A DNA stretch of 64,000 nucleotides from a bacterium BMS3Abin14 (GCA_002897695.1 BDTG01000041.1:1-64000), one strand, 5' to 3'; shown: positions 38,596 to 48,721, numbered from the stretch's first letter. Notes: generated from the letters alone by a model not told the origin. Numbers and translations are program-made.

Positions 38596-38615
38596 GTCCC
38601 CTCGAACAAGGGGAC
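38596..38615. other. Hairpin between clpX and lon
   Basis: GTCCCCT/AGGGGAC arms separated by a six-base CGAACA loop, in the 90-bp gap before lon. No T tract follows, so it is more likely an mRNA-processing or stability element that sets relative lon and clpX expression than a terminator. Confidence 0.5.
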
Positions 38616-38632
38616 ATCGGGCCGGGGGGAAT

Positions 38633-39901
38633 TTATGATACCTTTTTTTCCTCTTCCTCCTCGCCGGGACCCGAGTCGTAAAGAAGTATGGGATCCATGC
38701 TGGAAAGAACGACATCCTCGTTGACAATACACTCACGAACGTTAGGCTGCGAGGGAAGATCGTACATGATATTGAGCATCCGGTCCTCCAGAATGGCACG
38801 CAGGCCTCTGGCCCCGGATTTCCGGTCAATGGCCTCTTTCGCAACCGCGGAAAGAGCCCCTGCTGTAAATTTCAACGCTGTATTCTCAAATCCAAAGAAT
38901 TTCTGGTATTGCTTGACCAGCGCGTTTTTCGGTTCAGTGAGTATGCTGACCAAGGCATCTTCATCCAGGTCGTGAAGGGTGGCCACAACCGGGATCCTGC
39001 CGACAAACTCCGGGATCATGCCGAAACGAATTAAATCCTCCGGCCGCATTTGAGTGAGGATTTGACCAATATTTTTTTCTGTCCTGGTCTTGACCTCAGC
39101 CCCGAAACCAAGGCCCTTTTTCCCTATCCTCTGCTCGATCACCGACTCCAGCCCGACAAATGCTCCACCGCAGATGAAAAGAATATTCTCGGTATCGACC
39201 GCGATAAACTCCTGCTGAGGATGCTTACGTCCACCCTGGGGAGGCACGTTTGCCAAAGTACCCTCAATAATTTTAAGGAGGGCCTGCTGAACTCCCTCGC
39301 CGGAAACATCCCTGGTAATGGATGGGTTGTCGCTCTTCCTTGCGACCTTGTCGATTTCATCAATGTAAACGATCCCCTTCTCCGCACGGCTCACGTCGTA
39401 ATCGGCATTCTGCAGAAGCCTGAGGATAATATTTTCAACATCCTCGCCGACGTACCCCGCTTCAGTCAGTGTCGTCGCGTCAACGATGGCAAATGGAACG
39501 TTAAGAATCCTTGCCAGGGTCTGCGCAAGGAGGGTTTTCCCTGTTCCGGTCGGACCTATAAGAAAAATATTGCTTTTCTGAAGCTCAACATCATCACTGC
39601 TGGCTTCGATGCGTTTGTAATGATTATATACCGCCACGGAGAGCATCTTTTTGGCCCTTTTCTGACCTATCACATACTCGTCCAGAGCTTTTTTTATCTG
39701 TTCGGGCTTCAGCAGATCTTTTGAGATCCTTTCGCTTTCCTCGCGTTCCCACTCCTCCTCGATAATGTCGGTACACAGATCCACGCACTCGTTGCAAATA
39801 TAGACCGTAGGGCCGGCGATCAGTTTACGGACCTCATCCTGTGTCTTACCGCAGAAGGAACAGCGCAGTATCGAACTGTTCGTGCCCGTTTTTTCACTCA
39901 T
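38633..39901 (-). CDS. clpX: ClpX, ATPase subunit of ClpXP
   Basis: 422 aa. The N-terminal C4 zinc domain is CSFCGKTQ with CNECVDLC (residues 14-40). The AAA+ domain has Walker [12 protein letters not shown], Walker B YIDEIDKV, the arginine finger region and sensor 2 in RKSGARGLR. The ClpP-binding IGF-type loop is IGKKGLGF (pore and contact loops near [10 protein letters not shown]). It unfolds tagged substrates and feeds ClpP. The acidic tail ([12 protein letters not shown]) is longer than usual. It follows clpP by 27 bp. Confidence 0.96.
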   Translation of the reverse strand: MSEKTGTNSSILRCSFCGKTQDEVRKLIAGPTVYICNECVDLCTDIIEEEWEREESERISKDLLKPEQIKKALDEYVIGQKRAKKMLSVAVYNHYKRIEASSDDVELQKSNIFLIGPTGTGKTLLAQTLARILNVPFAIVDATTLTEAGYVGEDVENIILRLLQNADYDVSRAEKGIVYIDEIDKVARKSDNPSITRDVSGEGVQQALLKIIEGTLANVPPQGGRKHPQQEFIAVDTENILFICGGAFVGLESVIEQRIGKKGLGFGAEVKTRTEKNIGQILTQMRPEDLIRFGMIPEFVGRIPVVATLHDLDEDALVSILTEPKNALVKQYQKFFGFENTALKFTAGALSAVAKEAIDRKSGARGLRAILEDRMLNIMYDLPSQPNVRECIVNEDVVLSSMDPILLYDSGPGEEEEEKKVS

Positions 39902-39928
39902 GGTTTCTCCTTCGTGGCTTTAGACGCA

Positions 39929-40519
39929 CTATTCGGCAAGCCGTTGGGAAATCACTCTGTCAACCAGTCCATACTGTACAGCCTGTTCTCCTGACATGAA
40001 AAAATCACGGTCTGTATCCGCTTCAATAGTCTCAAGGGGCTGTCCGGTACTCTCGGCGAGAATACCGTTCAGCTCACCCTTGATGCGCAATATTTCCTTC
40101 GCATGTATGTCTATATCCGATGCCTGTCCCGAAAAACCGCCCATGGGCTGGTGGATCATAATCCTCGCGTGGGGCAGAGACAACCGCTTCCCCCTGGTGC
40201 CGGCAGAAAGGATAAGAGCGCCCATGCTCGCTGCCTGTCCGATGCAGATCGTCTCAATCTCCGGTCTAATGTAACGCAGGGTATCGTAGATGGCAAGACC
40301 GGCCGACACGGACCCTCCGGGACTGTTGATATAGATGTGTATATCCTTGTCGGGCGCGTCAGCCTCCAGGAAGAGCAGCTGCGCGATGATCAGGTTTGAA
40401 ACATTGTCATCGATGGTGGTGCCCAGGAAGATTATCCGATCTTTCAGGAGACGCGAATAGATATCGTAGGCCCTCTCTCCCCGGCCCGTTTGTTCGATTA
40501 CCATCGGGATAAGGTTCAT
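39929..40519 (-). CDS. clpP: ClpP protease subunit
   Basis: 196 aa from the ATG at 40519 (GGAGG nine bases upstream), with an alternative ATG at 40546 inside tig. The catalytic serine is in [11 protein letters not shown], the histidine in [10 protein letters not shown], and the aspartate near the C-terminus ([10 protein letters not shown]). The hydrophobic pocket for ClpX lies on the ring surface. Fourteen subunits form the proteolytic barrel in the cytosol. Its start is two bases from the tig stop, so coupled. Confidence 0.97.
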   Translation of the reverse strand: MNLIPMVIEQTGRGERAYDIYSRLLKDRIIFLGTTIDDNVSNLIIAQLLFLEADAPDKDIHIYINSPGGSVSAGLAIYDTLRYIRPEIETICIGQAASMGALILSAGTRGKRLSLPHARIMIHQPMGGFSGQASDIDIHAKEILRIKGELNGILAESTGQPLETIEADTDRDFFMSGEQAVQYGLVDRVISQRLAE

Positions 40520-40520
40520 G

Positions 40521-41837
40521 TCAATTATCCTCCTGCCCGTTTTCATCCTTTACCTCGACCTCTGTGATGGAGGCGTTTTCCAGGATGTGGTTAAAGACCT
40601 TGTCACGCAGGATACCGAAGGTGATCTCATTAATGGTGCCGTCGGATGAATACTCCTCCCTGAGATCCTCGTAACGTTTACCCGCCTGGGCCGCAGCACG
40701 TCTGATTATGGCGTCAACCTCCGCGTCCCTGGTCTCGAACTTTTCCCTGTCTGCAATTTCGCTGACGATATACATGAGACGGCCGTGTTCTGTGGCCGTT
40801 TTTTTGAGTTCATCCTCGTTGACCAGGATAAGTTCCTTGATCTTCTCGCCGGGAACACCCGCCCGAGTCAGTTTTTCACCGTAATCCTGGACGAGGAACC
40901 TCAACTCCTTGTCCACCAGAGAGGGGGGTACCTCAAACACGTTGGTATCAACCAGGTTGCGCGTCAGGTTTGAGCGCAGACCGCGCTCGGAATCGGCCTC
41001 CCTGGCTTTTTCCATGTCCTCGCGAACGGCCTTCTTCAATTCATCGACCGTTTTGTACTCACCCACGGTGGAGGCAAATTCGTCGTCAAGATCGGGGATG
41101 TCCAGCATCTCGATCGTCTTTATGTTTACCGAAAAGTGAATTGTATGTCCTGCCAGGTCCCTGTTGGCAAAATCGTCGGAGAAGGGAAGGTCGAACTCTT
41201 TTACCTCGCCTGCCTTCATGCCAACGATCTGCTCTTCAAAACCGGGCACCAGTTCAGTTTTGCCTATCCGGATACCGTAGTCCTTGACGTCCATCCCCTC
41301 TACGGGCTCACCCTCTTTTGTCCCGGAGAAATCAACCCTGGCCAGGTCTCCGCTGCGAAGCGCCCTGTCCTCTTCAACCGGGACGGCCTCGGCCCGTTGT
41401 TCCCTGAAAGAATCCAGAAAACCGGTTACATCCTCATCCTTGACCCGGGATATGGGTTTCTCCAGTTCAAGTCCCCTGTAATCAACAAGTTCGAAGGATG
41501 GGGACAGTTCAACTATGGCCTCGAACCCCAGGGGATTGTCGTCATCGCTCTTAACGTCGGTAAGATATGGACTGCCGAAAGGGATCAGATTATTTTCATC
41601 CAGCGCCTTTCGGGTAGCGACGGATACCAATGATTTTATGGCGTCATCCTTCGCCTCGGCGCCATAGATTTTACGAACCATCTCAAGGGGTGCCTTGCCC
41701 TTGCGAAACCCCTTCAGCGTGGCTCCGGCCCTGATATGGAGGAGGGCCTTGTCGATCTCCTCCTTAACCGTATCCCATGGTATCTCTACACTCAGTTTTC
41801 TCTCCACATCGCTTGTTTTCTCAATGTTGATCTTCAT
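40521..41837 (-). CDS. tig: Trigger factor
   Basis: 438 aa from the ATG at 41837 (GAGGAG site). The N-terminal ribosome-binding domain includes [14 protein letters not shown], close to the GFRxGxxP signature of the L23-docking loop. The middle PPIase domain (about 150-245, with [14 protein letters not shown]) is FKBP-type and the C-terminal half is the helical arm domain. It shelters nascent chains as they leave the ribosome. The tig-clpP-clpX-lon order is the classical arrangement. Confidence 0.94.
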   Translation of the reverse strand: MKINIEKTSDVERKLSVEIPWDTVKEEIDKALLHIRAGATLKGFRKGKAPLEMVRKIYGAEAKDDAIKSLVSVATRKALDENNLIPFGSPYLTDVKSDDDNPLGFEAIVELSPSFELVDYRGLELEKPISRVKDEDVTGFLDSFREQRAEAVPVEEDRALRSGDLARVDFSGTKEGEPVEGMDVKDYGIRIGKTELVPGFEEQIVGMKAGEVKEFDLPFSDDFANRDLAGHTIHFSVNIKTIEMLDIPDLDDEFASTVGEYKTVDELKKAVREDMEKAREADSERGLRSNLTRNLVDTNVFEVPPSLVDKELRFLVQDYGEKLTRAGVPGEKIKELILVNEDELKKTATEHGRLMYIVSEIADREKFETRDAEVDAIIRRAAAQAGKRYEDLREEYSSDGTINEITFGILRDKVFNHILENASITEVEVKDENGQEDN

Positions 41838-41888
41838 GAAAAAATTTGCTCCTCTCAAAAATACGGTAAATAAAATTAGTCTCCGGCG

Positions 41889-41973
41889 TGGTGCGAGAAG
41901 GGGGACTCGAACCCCCACACCGTAAGGTACTGGGTCCTAAACCCAGCGCGTCTGCCGGTTCCGCCATTCTCGC
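41889..41973 (-). tRNA. tRNA-Leu (anticodon TAG)
   Basis: An 85-nt class II tRNA with a long variable arm (TACCTTACGGT). The anticodon loop TTTAGGA gives TAG; CCA is encoded at 41891-41889. It lies upstream of tig on the same strand. Confidence 0.95.
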
Positions 41974-41982
41974 AGTTAACCA

Positions 41983-42006
41983 GTGTCCAAGGTCCAACGT
42001 CCAATA
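41983..42006. repeat. Dispersed repeat, family 2
   Basis: GTGTCCAAGGTCCAACGTCCA, on the other strand the TTGGAC word string, just upstream of tRNA-Leu. Confidence 0.5.
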
Positions 42007-42050
42007 TTGTCGCCGTTTCGGCGGCTGGATAAAAATGGTTTCTAACAGGA

Positions 42051-42879
42051 TTACAAGTTTTTTGGAAGAGGGTTCGTGTCTTTCCGCCCTGCATGGAGGG
42101 GGGGCCTTTCCCCCGCGAAGTGGCAGGCCGCCATATGTCCCGTCGCCAATTCACGAAGATCGGGCTGGGTACATCACCGCAACGCGATTGCTGATATGCT
42201 CCACTACGCTCAGATCATGGGAAATAAAGAGGTAGGTCAGGCCAAACTCCTCCTGTAGGTCCTGAAGGAGATTTATCACCTGGGCCTGGATGGAAACATC
42301 CAGGGCGGACACGGCCTCGTCACAGACGATGAGGCTCGGGTTAAGGGCCAGCGCCCTGGCAATTCCTATGCGCTGCCTCTGCCCTCCCGAGAACTGGTGA
42401 GGATACCTTCTCATATGTTCTTTCTTCAATCCGACGTATTCGAGAAGTTCCTGAACCCTGGCGTTACGTTCAGACCGGGTCGACATTCCGTGCACCAGGA
42501 GAGGCTCTCCGACAATGTGGGACACGTTCTTCCGGGGGTTTAGGGATGAAAATGGATCCTGAAAAATGATCTGTACTTCCTTGCGCAACGCTCGCATACG
42601 GGCCTTGTCAAAAGCGAGGATATTCTCTCCCCTGTAGAGCACCTCGCCGGCGGTTGGATCGAGAAGCCTCAGGAGAAGAAAGCCCAGAGTGGATTTTCCG
42701 CATCCCGATTCTCCCACCAGTCCCATGGTCTGCCTCTCGGGGATTGTGAGGCTGACCCCGTCCACAGCCTTCACGGATGCAACCTCACGAAGCAGGGCGC
42801 CTCCTTTTACAGGAAAATACTTCACCAGATCCCTGATCTCCACCAGAGGGATCTCTCTGCCTCCTGGATCTTCAGCCAT
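42051..42879 (-). pseudogene. dppF: Broken dipeptide ABC ATPase DppF/OppF
   Basis: The reading frame from the ATG at 42879 has a complete Walker A ([10 protein letters not shown]), signature ([15 protein letters not shown]) and Walker B, and runs to ISNRVAVMY. There the family sequence should go on with a conserved YLG-IVE segment and a peptide-motif tail of about 60 residues. Instead it stops a few codons later (PARSS, stop). The next frame picks up [19 protein letters not shown], a typical OppF tail end, running to TAA at 42051. So about 50-70 codons have been lost and the frame shifted. Probably non-functional. Confidence 0.8.
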
Positions 42880-43689
42880 ATTTATGACAGCTAACGGTGT
42901 GCCCTGGTGCAACCTCGACCTCCGGGGCCTTTTCATGGAGACATTCGTCCATGGCATCCGGACAGCGTTCACAATAGTTGCAGCCGTCCGGCAGGGAGAA
43001 AAGCGAACAGACCGTACCGCCGATGGTGGTAAGCCTCCTGCTTTTCCGAGAATTCAGTACGGGCATGGAGTTTAACAGCCCGACGGTATATGGATGTCGC
43101 GGATCATGAAAAAGATCCTCCACCCTGGCCATCTCCACCACCCTGCCGCAGTACAGCACCACGACCCTCTGTGCCATCTCGGCAATAACCCCCAGGTCGT
43201 GGGTAATAAACAGGATTGAAGCGTTGGTTTCCTCCTTGAGCCTGTTCATCAGGTCAAGGATCTGAGCCTGGATGGTCACATCAAGAGCTGTGGTCGGCTC
43301 GTCGGCTATCATCAACCTCAGATTGCAGGCGAGGGCCATGGCAATCATCACCCGCTGCCGCATTCCACCACTCATCTGGTGGGGGTGGTCGTCGATGCGA
43401 TCTTCGGGAGCCGGTATACCCACGAGACGAAACGCCTCTATAACCTTCTCCCTTGTCTGCTTCCGCGAAAGTCTATGGTGGTGCTGTATGACCTCGGCGA
43501 CCTGATTACCCACGGTGTATACCGGGTTCAACGATGTCATCGGCTCCTGAAAGATTATGGAAATCCGGTTTCCGCGGATTTTTCTCATGCGCGATTCAGG
43601 CGCCTTTAACAGGTCCTCTCCCTCAAAGAGGATCTCACCGCCGGCGATCCTTCCGGGAGGGGATGGGATCAGCCCCATAATGGCGGCGG
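42872..43689 (-). pseudogene. dppD: Broken dipeptide ABC ATPase DppD, lacking Walker A
   Basis: The open frame encodes the middle and end of an OppD/DppD ATPase: [24 protein letters not shown], signature [15 protein letters not shown], Walker [14 protein letters not shown], and the C-terminal iron-sulfur-like cysteines ([14 protein letters not shown]). About 45 N-terminal residues, including the Walker A loop, are missing. The sequence joins the 3' end of dppC (NLLGDG in another frame) at about 43689 directly to AAIMGLIP. Without the P loop it cannot bind ATP. The stop overlaps dppF by eight bases. Confidence 0.82.
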
Positions 43690-44121
43690 CCGTCACCCAA
43701 CAGGTTGAAGCCCAGAACCCCCAGGAATATGGCAATGCCGGGTAAAGCCATTACCCACCAGGCCCGGAGGATCAGGGAACGCCCCGAACAGAACAGCGAT
43801 CCCTACACTGACGACTCCGACCATGAGGGAAACCCTGGCCCCGAATATAATTCTGGACAGGATGTCCCTGCCCAGGTCATCCGTCCCCAGCAGGTTTTCG
43901 GAACTCCCTCCCTGTTGCCATATCGGAGGCTTCAGCTGATCGTAAAGGGAATTTTCAATGGGATCGTGGGGACTGAGAACCGGGGCAAACAGGGCGGCAA
44001 GGACAAACAGGGTGATCAACACCAGACCGAGCACACCGGTCCTGTTCTTCAGCAGCTTTTCAAGCTGGTCGAAAAACGGGTGTCTGTTTTCCGGATCCGT
44101 AAATCTCGTGATCAAGCCCAT
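43689..44121 (-). pseudogene. dppC: Broken dipeptide ABC permease DppC, internal deletion
   Basis: The start (ATG 44121) and first 110 residues are a normal DppC N-terminus: membrane segment LGLVLITLFVLAALFAPVL, and the conserved LGTDDLGRDILSRIIFGARVSLMVG. After VLFGA the family's middle 110 or so residues, holding the EAA loop, are gone. The remaining sequence continues in another frame as [20 protein letters not shown] and NLLGDG, which is the family's C-terminus. The product cannot be a working permease. Confidence 0.82.
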
Positions 44122-44155
44122 AACGATTATAAACTTCCTTTTCTAACCATCATCT

Positions 44156-44312
44156 GTTGATGGACTCGCAAAAAGTCCATTCGTGGCTTTTTGCTCAACG
44201 GAAAGCGGAAAATGTCATTTTCACTTTCCTTACAAATCAACGACTTGCGCTGCAAGTCATCGATTTGGGCGCCCTTAAACGGGCGCGTTGATGACTTTTT
44301 GCGAAGTCATCA
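44156..44312. repeat. Dispersed repeat, family 3 (TTGATGACTTTTTGCGAAGTCA)
   Basis: A hairpin-rich element that opens GATGGACTCGCAAAAAGTCC and closes GATGACTTTTTGCGAAGTCATC. Two internal dyads (GACTTGC/GCAAGTC near 44243-44258, GGGCGCCC near 44268) lie between. It separates dppC and dppB, and its right end runs into the dppB stop. Shorter relatives occur at 5525, 54774 and 62432. Confidence 0.6.
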
Positions 44313-44667
44313 ACTGTTGCTGATTCGCGGGTTGATGACAGCGTACAGAATGTCAACGATGAGATTGACCATCACGAAGGTGGCGGCCACGATCATGGTG
44401 CCCCCCTGGATAACCATGTAGTCCCTCTTGACGACCCCCTCGAACAGCCACTTCCCTACCCCCCCGCCAGGCGAAGACGGTCTCGGTCAGTATCGCCCCA
44501 CCCAAAAGGATGCCGAATTGAAGACCGATTACTGTTATCACCGGGATGAGACCGTTACGGAGGGCGTGTTTGAACACGACCCTGGTTCGGCTCAATCCCT
44601 TGGCCTTGGCCGTTCTGATATAGTCCTGGCGCAGGACCTCCAGCATGGAGGATCGAGTCATCTGCCT
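44310..44667 (-). pseudogene. dppB: Truncated dipeptide ABC permease DppB (C-terminal fragment)
   Basis: Only the last 115 or so codons remain: [23 protein letters not shown] (the EAA loop), [25 protein letters not shown], then a one-base insertion in a seven-base C run (44459-44465) shifts the frame. Correcting it restores [21 protein letters not shown] and DILYAVINPRISNS, with the stop at 44310. Everything upstream is replaced by transposase sequence at about 44668, so there is no start. Confidence 0.85.
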
Positions 44668-45890
44668 GAAGCGGCGTTTGCCCTGGCCGAACTTGCCTTC
44701 AATTGGAATCCGGTCAAGTTCATCCTGGCGCTGTTGGAGTTTTCTGTCCAGCATGTCTTGCGTGTTCTCGGGGGTGTTCTCGGGGGTTTTCTTCGGAGGA
44801 CGCCCCAATGGTGGCCCGGACATCCTGATACTCCCCTGTTTCTTGCAGTATCTACGGTTGTCACGTGTTCGATAAATAGCATCGCAATGCACCGATTCCG
44901 GATAGCAGCCAAAGCGTTGTTTGTAAGTCTCGATCTGTTCAATCAGATCACCGGACTCGTTAAAAGGATTCCAGTCAAGACGATCCAGGAACACGAAACC
45001 ATTAACCAGACTGGCTGACAGTTTGGCACCGAATTCCGTCGGCGCGGACGCTTTGCCGCGAACAATCGGACGGACATGTGGTTGGCTGATGCTGACAATC
45101 CGACCGCTGATCCGATGGCAGCAATTCTCATACATCCACTGTTGTTGGCGATAAAGTTCGTGGATCACCAGCAAGCTCTTGTATTGACGACGGTCAAGCA
45201 GGGTGAGTGACGTCTGTTCGGCAAGTTGTGCAATGGTGTTGAGATTGCGCCTGAGAAAGCGCAACTGTTGCCCCAGAACCTTACGGATCTGCCGCGCTGA
45301 ATGCTTGCGGCTTTTGCTGTACTTCAAAAACAGACGACGAGCTTTTTGTCGATAGGTGCGCGGCTTCTGTTTGCCCGGCACGGACAAGGGCTTCGTTGAC
45401 CTGGTTGAGTTGCTCCAGGCTGAAGCGATGGCGAAAATACACGAACATTGGCGAGTCGAACGGTGCTTCATCGCGGAATTCGTGGAACCCGAGAAAGTAT
45501 TGCAGATACGGGTTCTCACGAATCTGCTCCACCGCTTCTTCATCACTAACACCAAGGCGCTCTTTGATGATCAGGGCACCGAGAGCAACACGGGCAGGCT
45601 TGGCCGGAGCACCTTGACCGCTTTGAGAAAACTGTTTTTCGTAGAACGCCTCGGCGGTATCCCAAGGGACCATACGCGCCAGGATAACCCAGCGGTTATC
45701 GCTTCTGAGCTTGCCACCGAAAGGAAGGTAGAAGTCTTCAAAAGCCAATTGATTATCGGGTGTTGTTCGATACATTTGTGACCGCCATGTGCAAGGGTTT
45801 TAAGGCTAACCAACTATTTTTCTTGCACATATTAGCATGCAAACGCGGGGTTTGTCTAGTGTTTTCAGTAGGTTACGTATTTTTCAGCAA
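44668..45890 (-). mobile_element. Truncated IS element, IS5-superfamily transposase remnant
   Basis: The transposase starts at an ATG at 45775 (MYRTTPDNQLAFEDF), with [23 protein letters not shown] and [11 protein letters not shown] typical of the N-terminal domain of IS5-like DDE enzymes. Near 45375 the frame changes (NEALVRAG to [13 protein letters not shown]). It goes on through [32 protein letters not shown] and ends at [12 protein letters not shown], a conserved motif near the C-terminus, joined straight to dppB. The left end and last 60 or so codons are missing. About 110 bases beyond 45775 are probably its right terminal region. Inactive. Confidence 0.8.
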
Positions 45891-45892
45891 GC

Positions 45893-46272
45893 CCTACGTA
45901 TGCCGGATCATTAAGGCGGACCCTACATTGCGTGCCACAAAAGTGATCATCGTTACCGGAGACGACAGCGCTGCGACCCGGGAGCTTTATAAGGGATTGG
46001 GATGTGGCGCTGTTCTTAATAAACCCTTTACCAAAAGCGATATCAATTCAACTGTGGGAAAAGTCCTCGGTGTCGGCACCAGACAGATTCACAGGGTCAA
46101 CACTGTAATACCATGTCTCGTACGAATTGGGCCGGGAGGATATGACTGTCGAATCCTGAACATATCCGCTTCGGGAATGTATATTGAAATTGATTTTTTG
46201 CCTGAGCCGGGCCGGAATTTTGAAGTCGAGTTCATTGTTGACTATATTGAAAATATCTCGCCTGACAGTTGA
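45893..46272 (+). pseudogene. Receiver-PilZ protein fragment, N-terminus lost
   Basis: From about 45893 the frame reads the second half of a response-regulator receiver (VCRIIKADPTLRATKVIIVTGDD, then the Lys in NKPF) followed by a PilZ-like domain (VNTVIPCLVRIG, ILNISASGMYIEIDFLP). The first half with the phosphoryl-accepting aspartate is missing, cut by the IS end. The sequence upstream in frame (from 45760) is IS or unrelated. PilZ lacks a clear RxxxR, so c-di-GMP binding is doubtful. Probably a leftover of a motility or surface-polysaccharide regulator. Confidence 0.65.
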
Positions 46273-46662
46273 TGGACTTTGGGTTGGCAATTGTGGCATA
46301 AATGCAACCCCTTGCGTGTCGAGTGTTGCAAAATCAACACATGGCTGTTGTTATCCATCGCCGGCGAATTTGCCAGATTTCCGAATAGTTCATGTCCTCC
46401 ACTCAGGTCATGGACAGATCGCGACGGCCTGGAAGAAGGACCATCCTCAGGAAATTCATGATTTTATCTTTATTTTACATCCAGTTATAATCATCATCAC
46501 TCTTGTGCCGGCCCCATAATTTGCCCCCGGCCCTGTCCATACCGAAGGCTTGCCCGCAGGTTTTGAAGCCACAGCTGCGCTCGGCATGTTTATTGCTTCG
46601 CCTCACGTGTTGTCACGGATGAAACCACGTAACCGGCGGCCCAATAAAAGAGGAGATAAACG
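46273..46662. other. 390-bp region without clear genes
   Basis: Follows the receiver-PilZ fragment. Open frames here are short and lack family motifs. I see no repeat, tRNA or promoter that I would trust, and take it as decayed sequence. Confidence 0.4.
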
Positions 46663-46911
46663 ATGATCAACCTGAAAAATAACCTGCTCAAAATGGGACG
46701 GACGATTTTTCACCAGCGCGACTCTCTCGGCCCCGTCAGCGGCATGTCATACTCCATGGGGCCAGGTTCCGATGATCCCGGCCCCAGCCCCACCCTGTTC
46801 TTCTATTGGCACGAGCCCATTATGGCGCCCAAGACAGAAATCCCCGTGAGGGATACCCGAGGCCCCCGGAGCTGGTTCGAAAAGTTAGGCCTCGCCCGGC
46901 AATCGGCCTGA
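46663..46911 (+). CDS. Small protein of unknown function
   Basis: 82 aa with a good ribosome site (GAGGAGATAAACG before ATG). Pro- and Gly-rich centre (MGPGSDDPGPSPTLFFYWHEP) and a basic C-terminus; no membrane segment or motif that I know. It converges on btuC, two bases apart. It could be a small regulator of the neighbouring operon or a relic; I do not recognise it. Confidence 0.5.
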   Translation: MINLKNNLLKMGRTIFHQRDSLGPVSGMSYSMGPGSDDPGPSPTLFFYWHEPIMAPKTEIPVRDTRGPRSWFEKLGLARQSA

Positions 46912-46913
46912 TC

Positions 46914-47921
46914 CTACAGCCCTTCATTGTCCATCCCCTCCCCCCGGACCAGCAGCCACACGAAAAACGGCCCCCCGAGGAGGGCTGTGATCACCCCGAC
47001 CGGAATCTCGGCCGGGGCGATGATGGTCCGGGCGAACGTATCGCATATTGTCAGGAAGGCGCCGCCGAAAAGAAGGGTGGCAGGGGCGAGGTAACGGTGA
47101 TCCTGCCCTATGATCAGTCTGCAGATATGCGGTGACATCATCCCCACAAACCCGATGGGGCCGCATACCGAAACTACCCCTCCCACCATCAGAGAGGCGG
47201 CAAAGAAGATTCCCCGGCGGACGGATTTGACATTAACCCCCCGGCTGGTCGCCATCTCCTCGCCTGTGGTCATCAGGTTCAGTTCGTTGGTCAGGTAAAG
47301 GATAATGAGGGCTCCCACTACCACGAACGGCAGCATGTCCAGGACGGACCGGAATCCTACCACCTCCAGACCTCCCATGAGCCACCGGATAATATGAAAA
47401 GTCTGGGTAAAATCGCTGATGTACTGGATGAACAGGTTAACGCTGGAGAAGAAGAAGCTTATAGCCACACCGGCCAGCAGCATGGTTCCGGTGGAAAAAC
47501 CGGATCGAAGGCGGGTCAGGCCATACACTAAAAGGACTGAAAGCATTGCTCCCATAAAGGCCGAAACGGAGATGCCCGGGATTCCCAGCAGGGCGGCCGG
47601 CAGTCCGAAACGGATATAGGCGGCCGCGCCGAGGGCGGCTCCGGATGACACGCCCAGGGTAAAGGGGGTCGCGAGGGGGTTTCTGAAAAGCGCCTGAAAG
47701 GACATGCCGCTTACCGCCAAGCCGACTCCCCCCAGAAAGGCGACAAACACCCTGGGTACGCGCAGCCTCCAGAATATCTCGCTCTCCCGGCTCCAGGAAG
47801 CGGGGTGTATGACCGCATCCAGCGGAATGGTCCGCATCCCTATCAGCGGCCCGATGATGAGCGCCGACACGGCCAGAAATGCCAAAATAATCAGGATAGC
47901 GGGTCGGCGGCCGAAGGTCAT
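46914..47921 (-). CDS. btuC: Cobalamin ABC permease BtuC (FecCD family)
   Basis: 335 aa with about ten membrane segments. Typical FecCD features: LRVPRVFVAFLGGVGLAVSGMSFQALFRNPLATPFTLGVSSGA in the first quarter, and GPIGFVGMMSPHICRLIIGQDHR followed by TFARTIIAPAEIPVGVITALLGGPFFVWLL in the last. It carries vitamin B12 (or a related corrinoid) through the inner membrane as a dimer with BtuD. The riboswitch at the head of the operon points to corrinoids rather than siderophores. Overlaps btuD by four bases. Confidence 0.9.
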   Translation of the reverse strand: MTFGRRPAILIILAFLAVSALIIGPLIGMRTIPLDAVIHPASWSRESEIFWRLRVPRVFVAFLGGVGLAVSGMSFQALFRNPLATPFTLGVSSGAALGAAAYIRFGLPAALLGIPGISVSAFMGAMLSVLLVYGLTRLRSGFSTGTMLLAGVAISFFFSSVNLFIQYISDFTQTFHIIRWLMGGLEVVGFRSVLDMLPFVVVGALIILYLTNELNLMTTGEEMATSRGVNVKSVRRGIFFAASLMVGGVVSVCGPIGFVGMMSPHICRLIIGQDHRYLAPATLLFGGAFLTICDTFARTIIAPAEIPVGVITALLGGPFFVWLLVRGEGMDNEGL

Positions 47922-48721
47922 TGCCGCATGACCTCATCCGGCAGAACGATCATCCGACCCGACTGAGGGTGTGGGTAGAGGAAAAACCTCCTGTCGTAGA
48001 TCGCCTCCAGGATGCTGTTGTCCATGAGGCCGGCCGGCTGCCCCGTAAACCGCACGGACCCCTCCTTCAGGGCAACGACCCGGTCGCCGTTTAGCACCGC
48101 GTCGTTGATGTCGTGCGTAACCGCGACTACGGTAATACCCTCCTCCCGGTTCAGCCTTGTCAGAATTCCCAGGACATCTTCTCCGTGCTTCGGATCGAGA
48201 AACGTCGTGGGCTCGTCGAGCAGAAGCACTTTCGCCCCCTGGGCTAATGCCGCCGCGATGAGCACTCTCTGGCGTTCCCCTCCACTGAGAGTCCCCATGG
48301 CCCGGCGGTAAAACCTTTCAGTGCCTGTGATCTCCATGGCCCTTTTGACCACCTCGTGGTCCCCGGGACTCACCGCCGAGAAGGGACTCAGGTGAGGATA
48401 GCGCCCCATGAGGACGAACTCACCCGCTGAAAATGGAAGCGTACGGATATCAGCCTGCGGCACATAGCTGAGCAGGGTTGCCAGTTCTTTCTGGGAATAT
48501 TCCTCCAACGGCCTGCCCGAAATTCTTATTTCCCCCCGGCCGCCGATGTTGATCCGGTCCACACACTTCAGCAGCGTCGTCTTGCCCGCCCCATTGGGAC
48601 CGATAACGCAGAGATACTCCCCCTCATATACGCACATGGAGACTTCATGGAGGATAACCGTCCCGCCTATGCTGTAGGAGTAGTCGGCAATCTCTATTAT
48701 CCTGCGCCCGCTTATTGTCAT
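47918..48721 (-). CDS. btuD: Cobalamin ABC ATPase BtuD
   Basis: 267 aa. Walker A is GPNGAGKTTLL (about residue 37), the signature LSGGERQRVLIA (about 143), Walker B VLLLDEPTTFLD and the switch histidine THDIND. The GRYPHLSPF insertion is usual in the FecE/BtuD subfamily. It drives the BtuC dimer. Four-base overlaps with btuF before and btuC after show tight coupling. Confidence 0.92.
   Translation of the reverse strand: MTISGRRIIEIADYSYSIGGTVILHEVSMCVYEGEYLCVIGPNGAGKTTLLKCVDRINIGGRGEIRISGRPLEEYSQKELATLLSYVPQADIRTLPFSAGEFVLMGRYPHLSPFSAVSPGDHEVVKRAMEITGTERFYRRAMGTLSGGERQRVLIAAALAQGAKVLLLDEPTTFLDPKHGEDVLGILTRLNREEGITVVAVTHDINDAVLNGDRVVALKEGSVRFTGQPAGLMDNSILEAIYDRRFFLYPHPQSGRMIVLPDEVMRQ

Noticed and set aside
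44353-45555. A single 400-aa gene, transposase-like at one end and permease-like at the other
   Set aside because: The two halves belong to different families and the join occurs in the middle of both. It is a junction of an IS remnant with dppB.
45281-45555. Programmed -1 frameshift in the transposase
   Set aside because: The frame change occurs far from a clear slippery heptamer, and the element is truncated at the other end, so simple decay is more likely.
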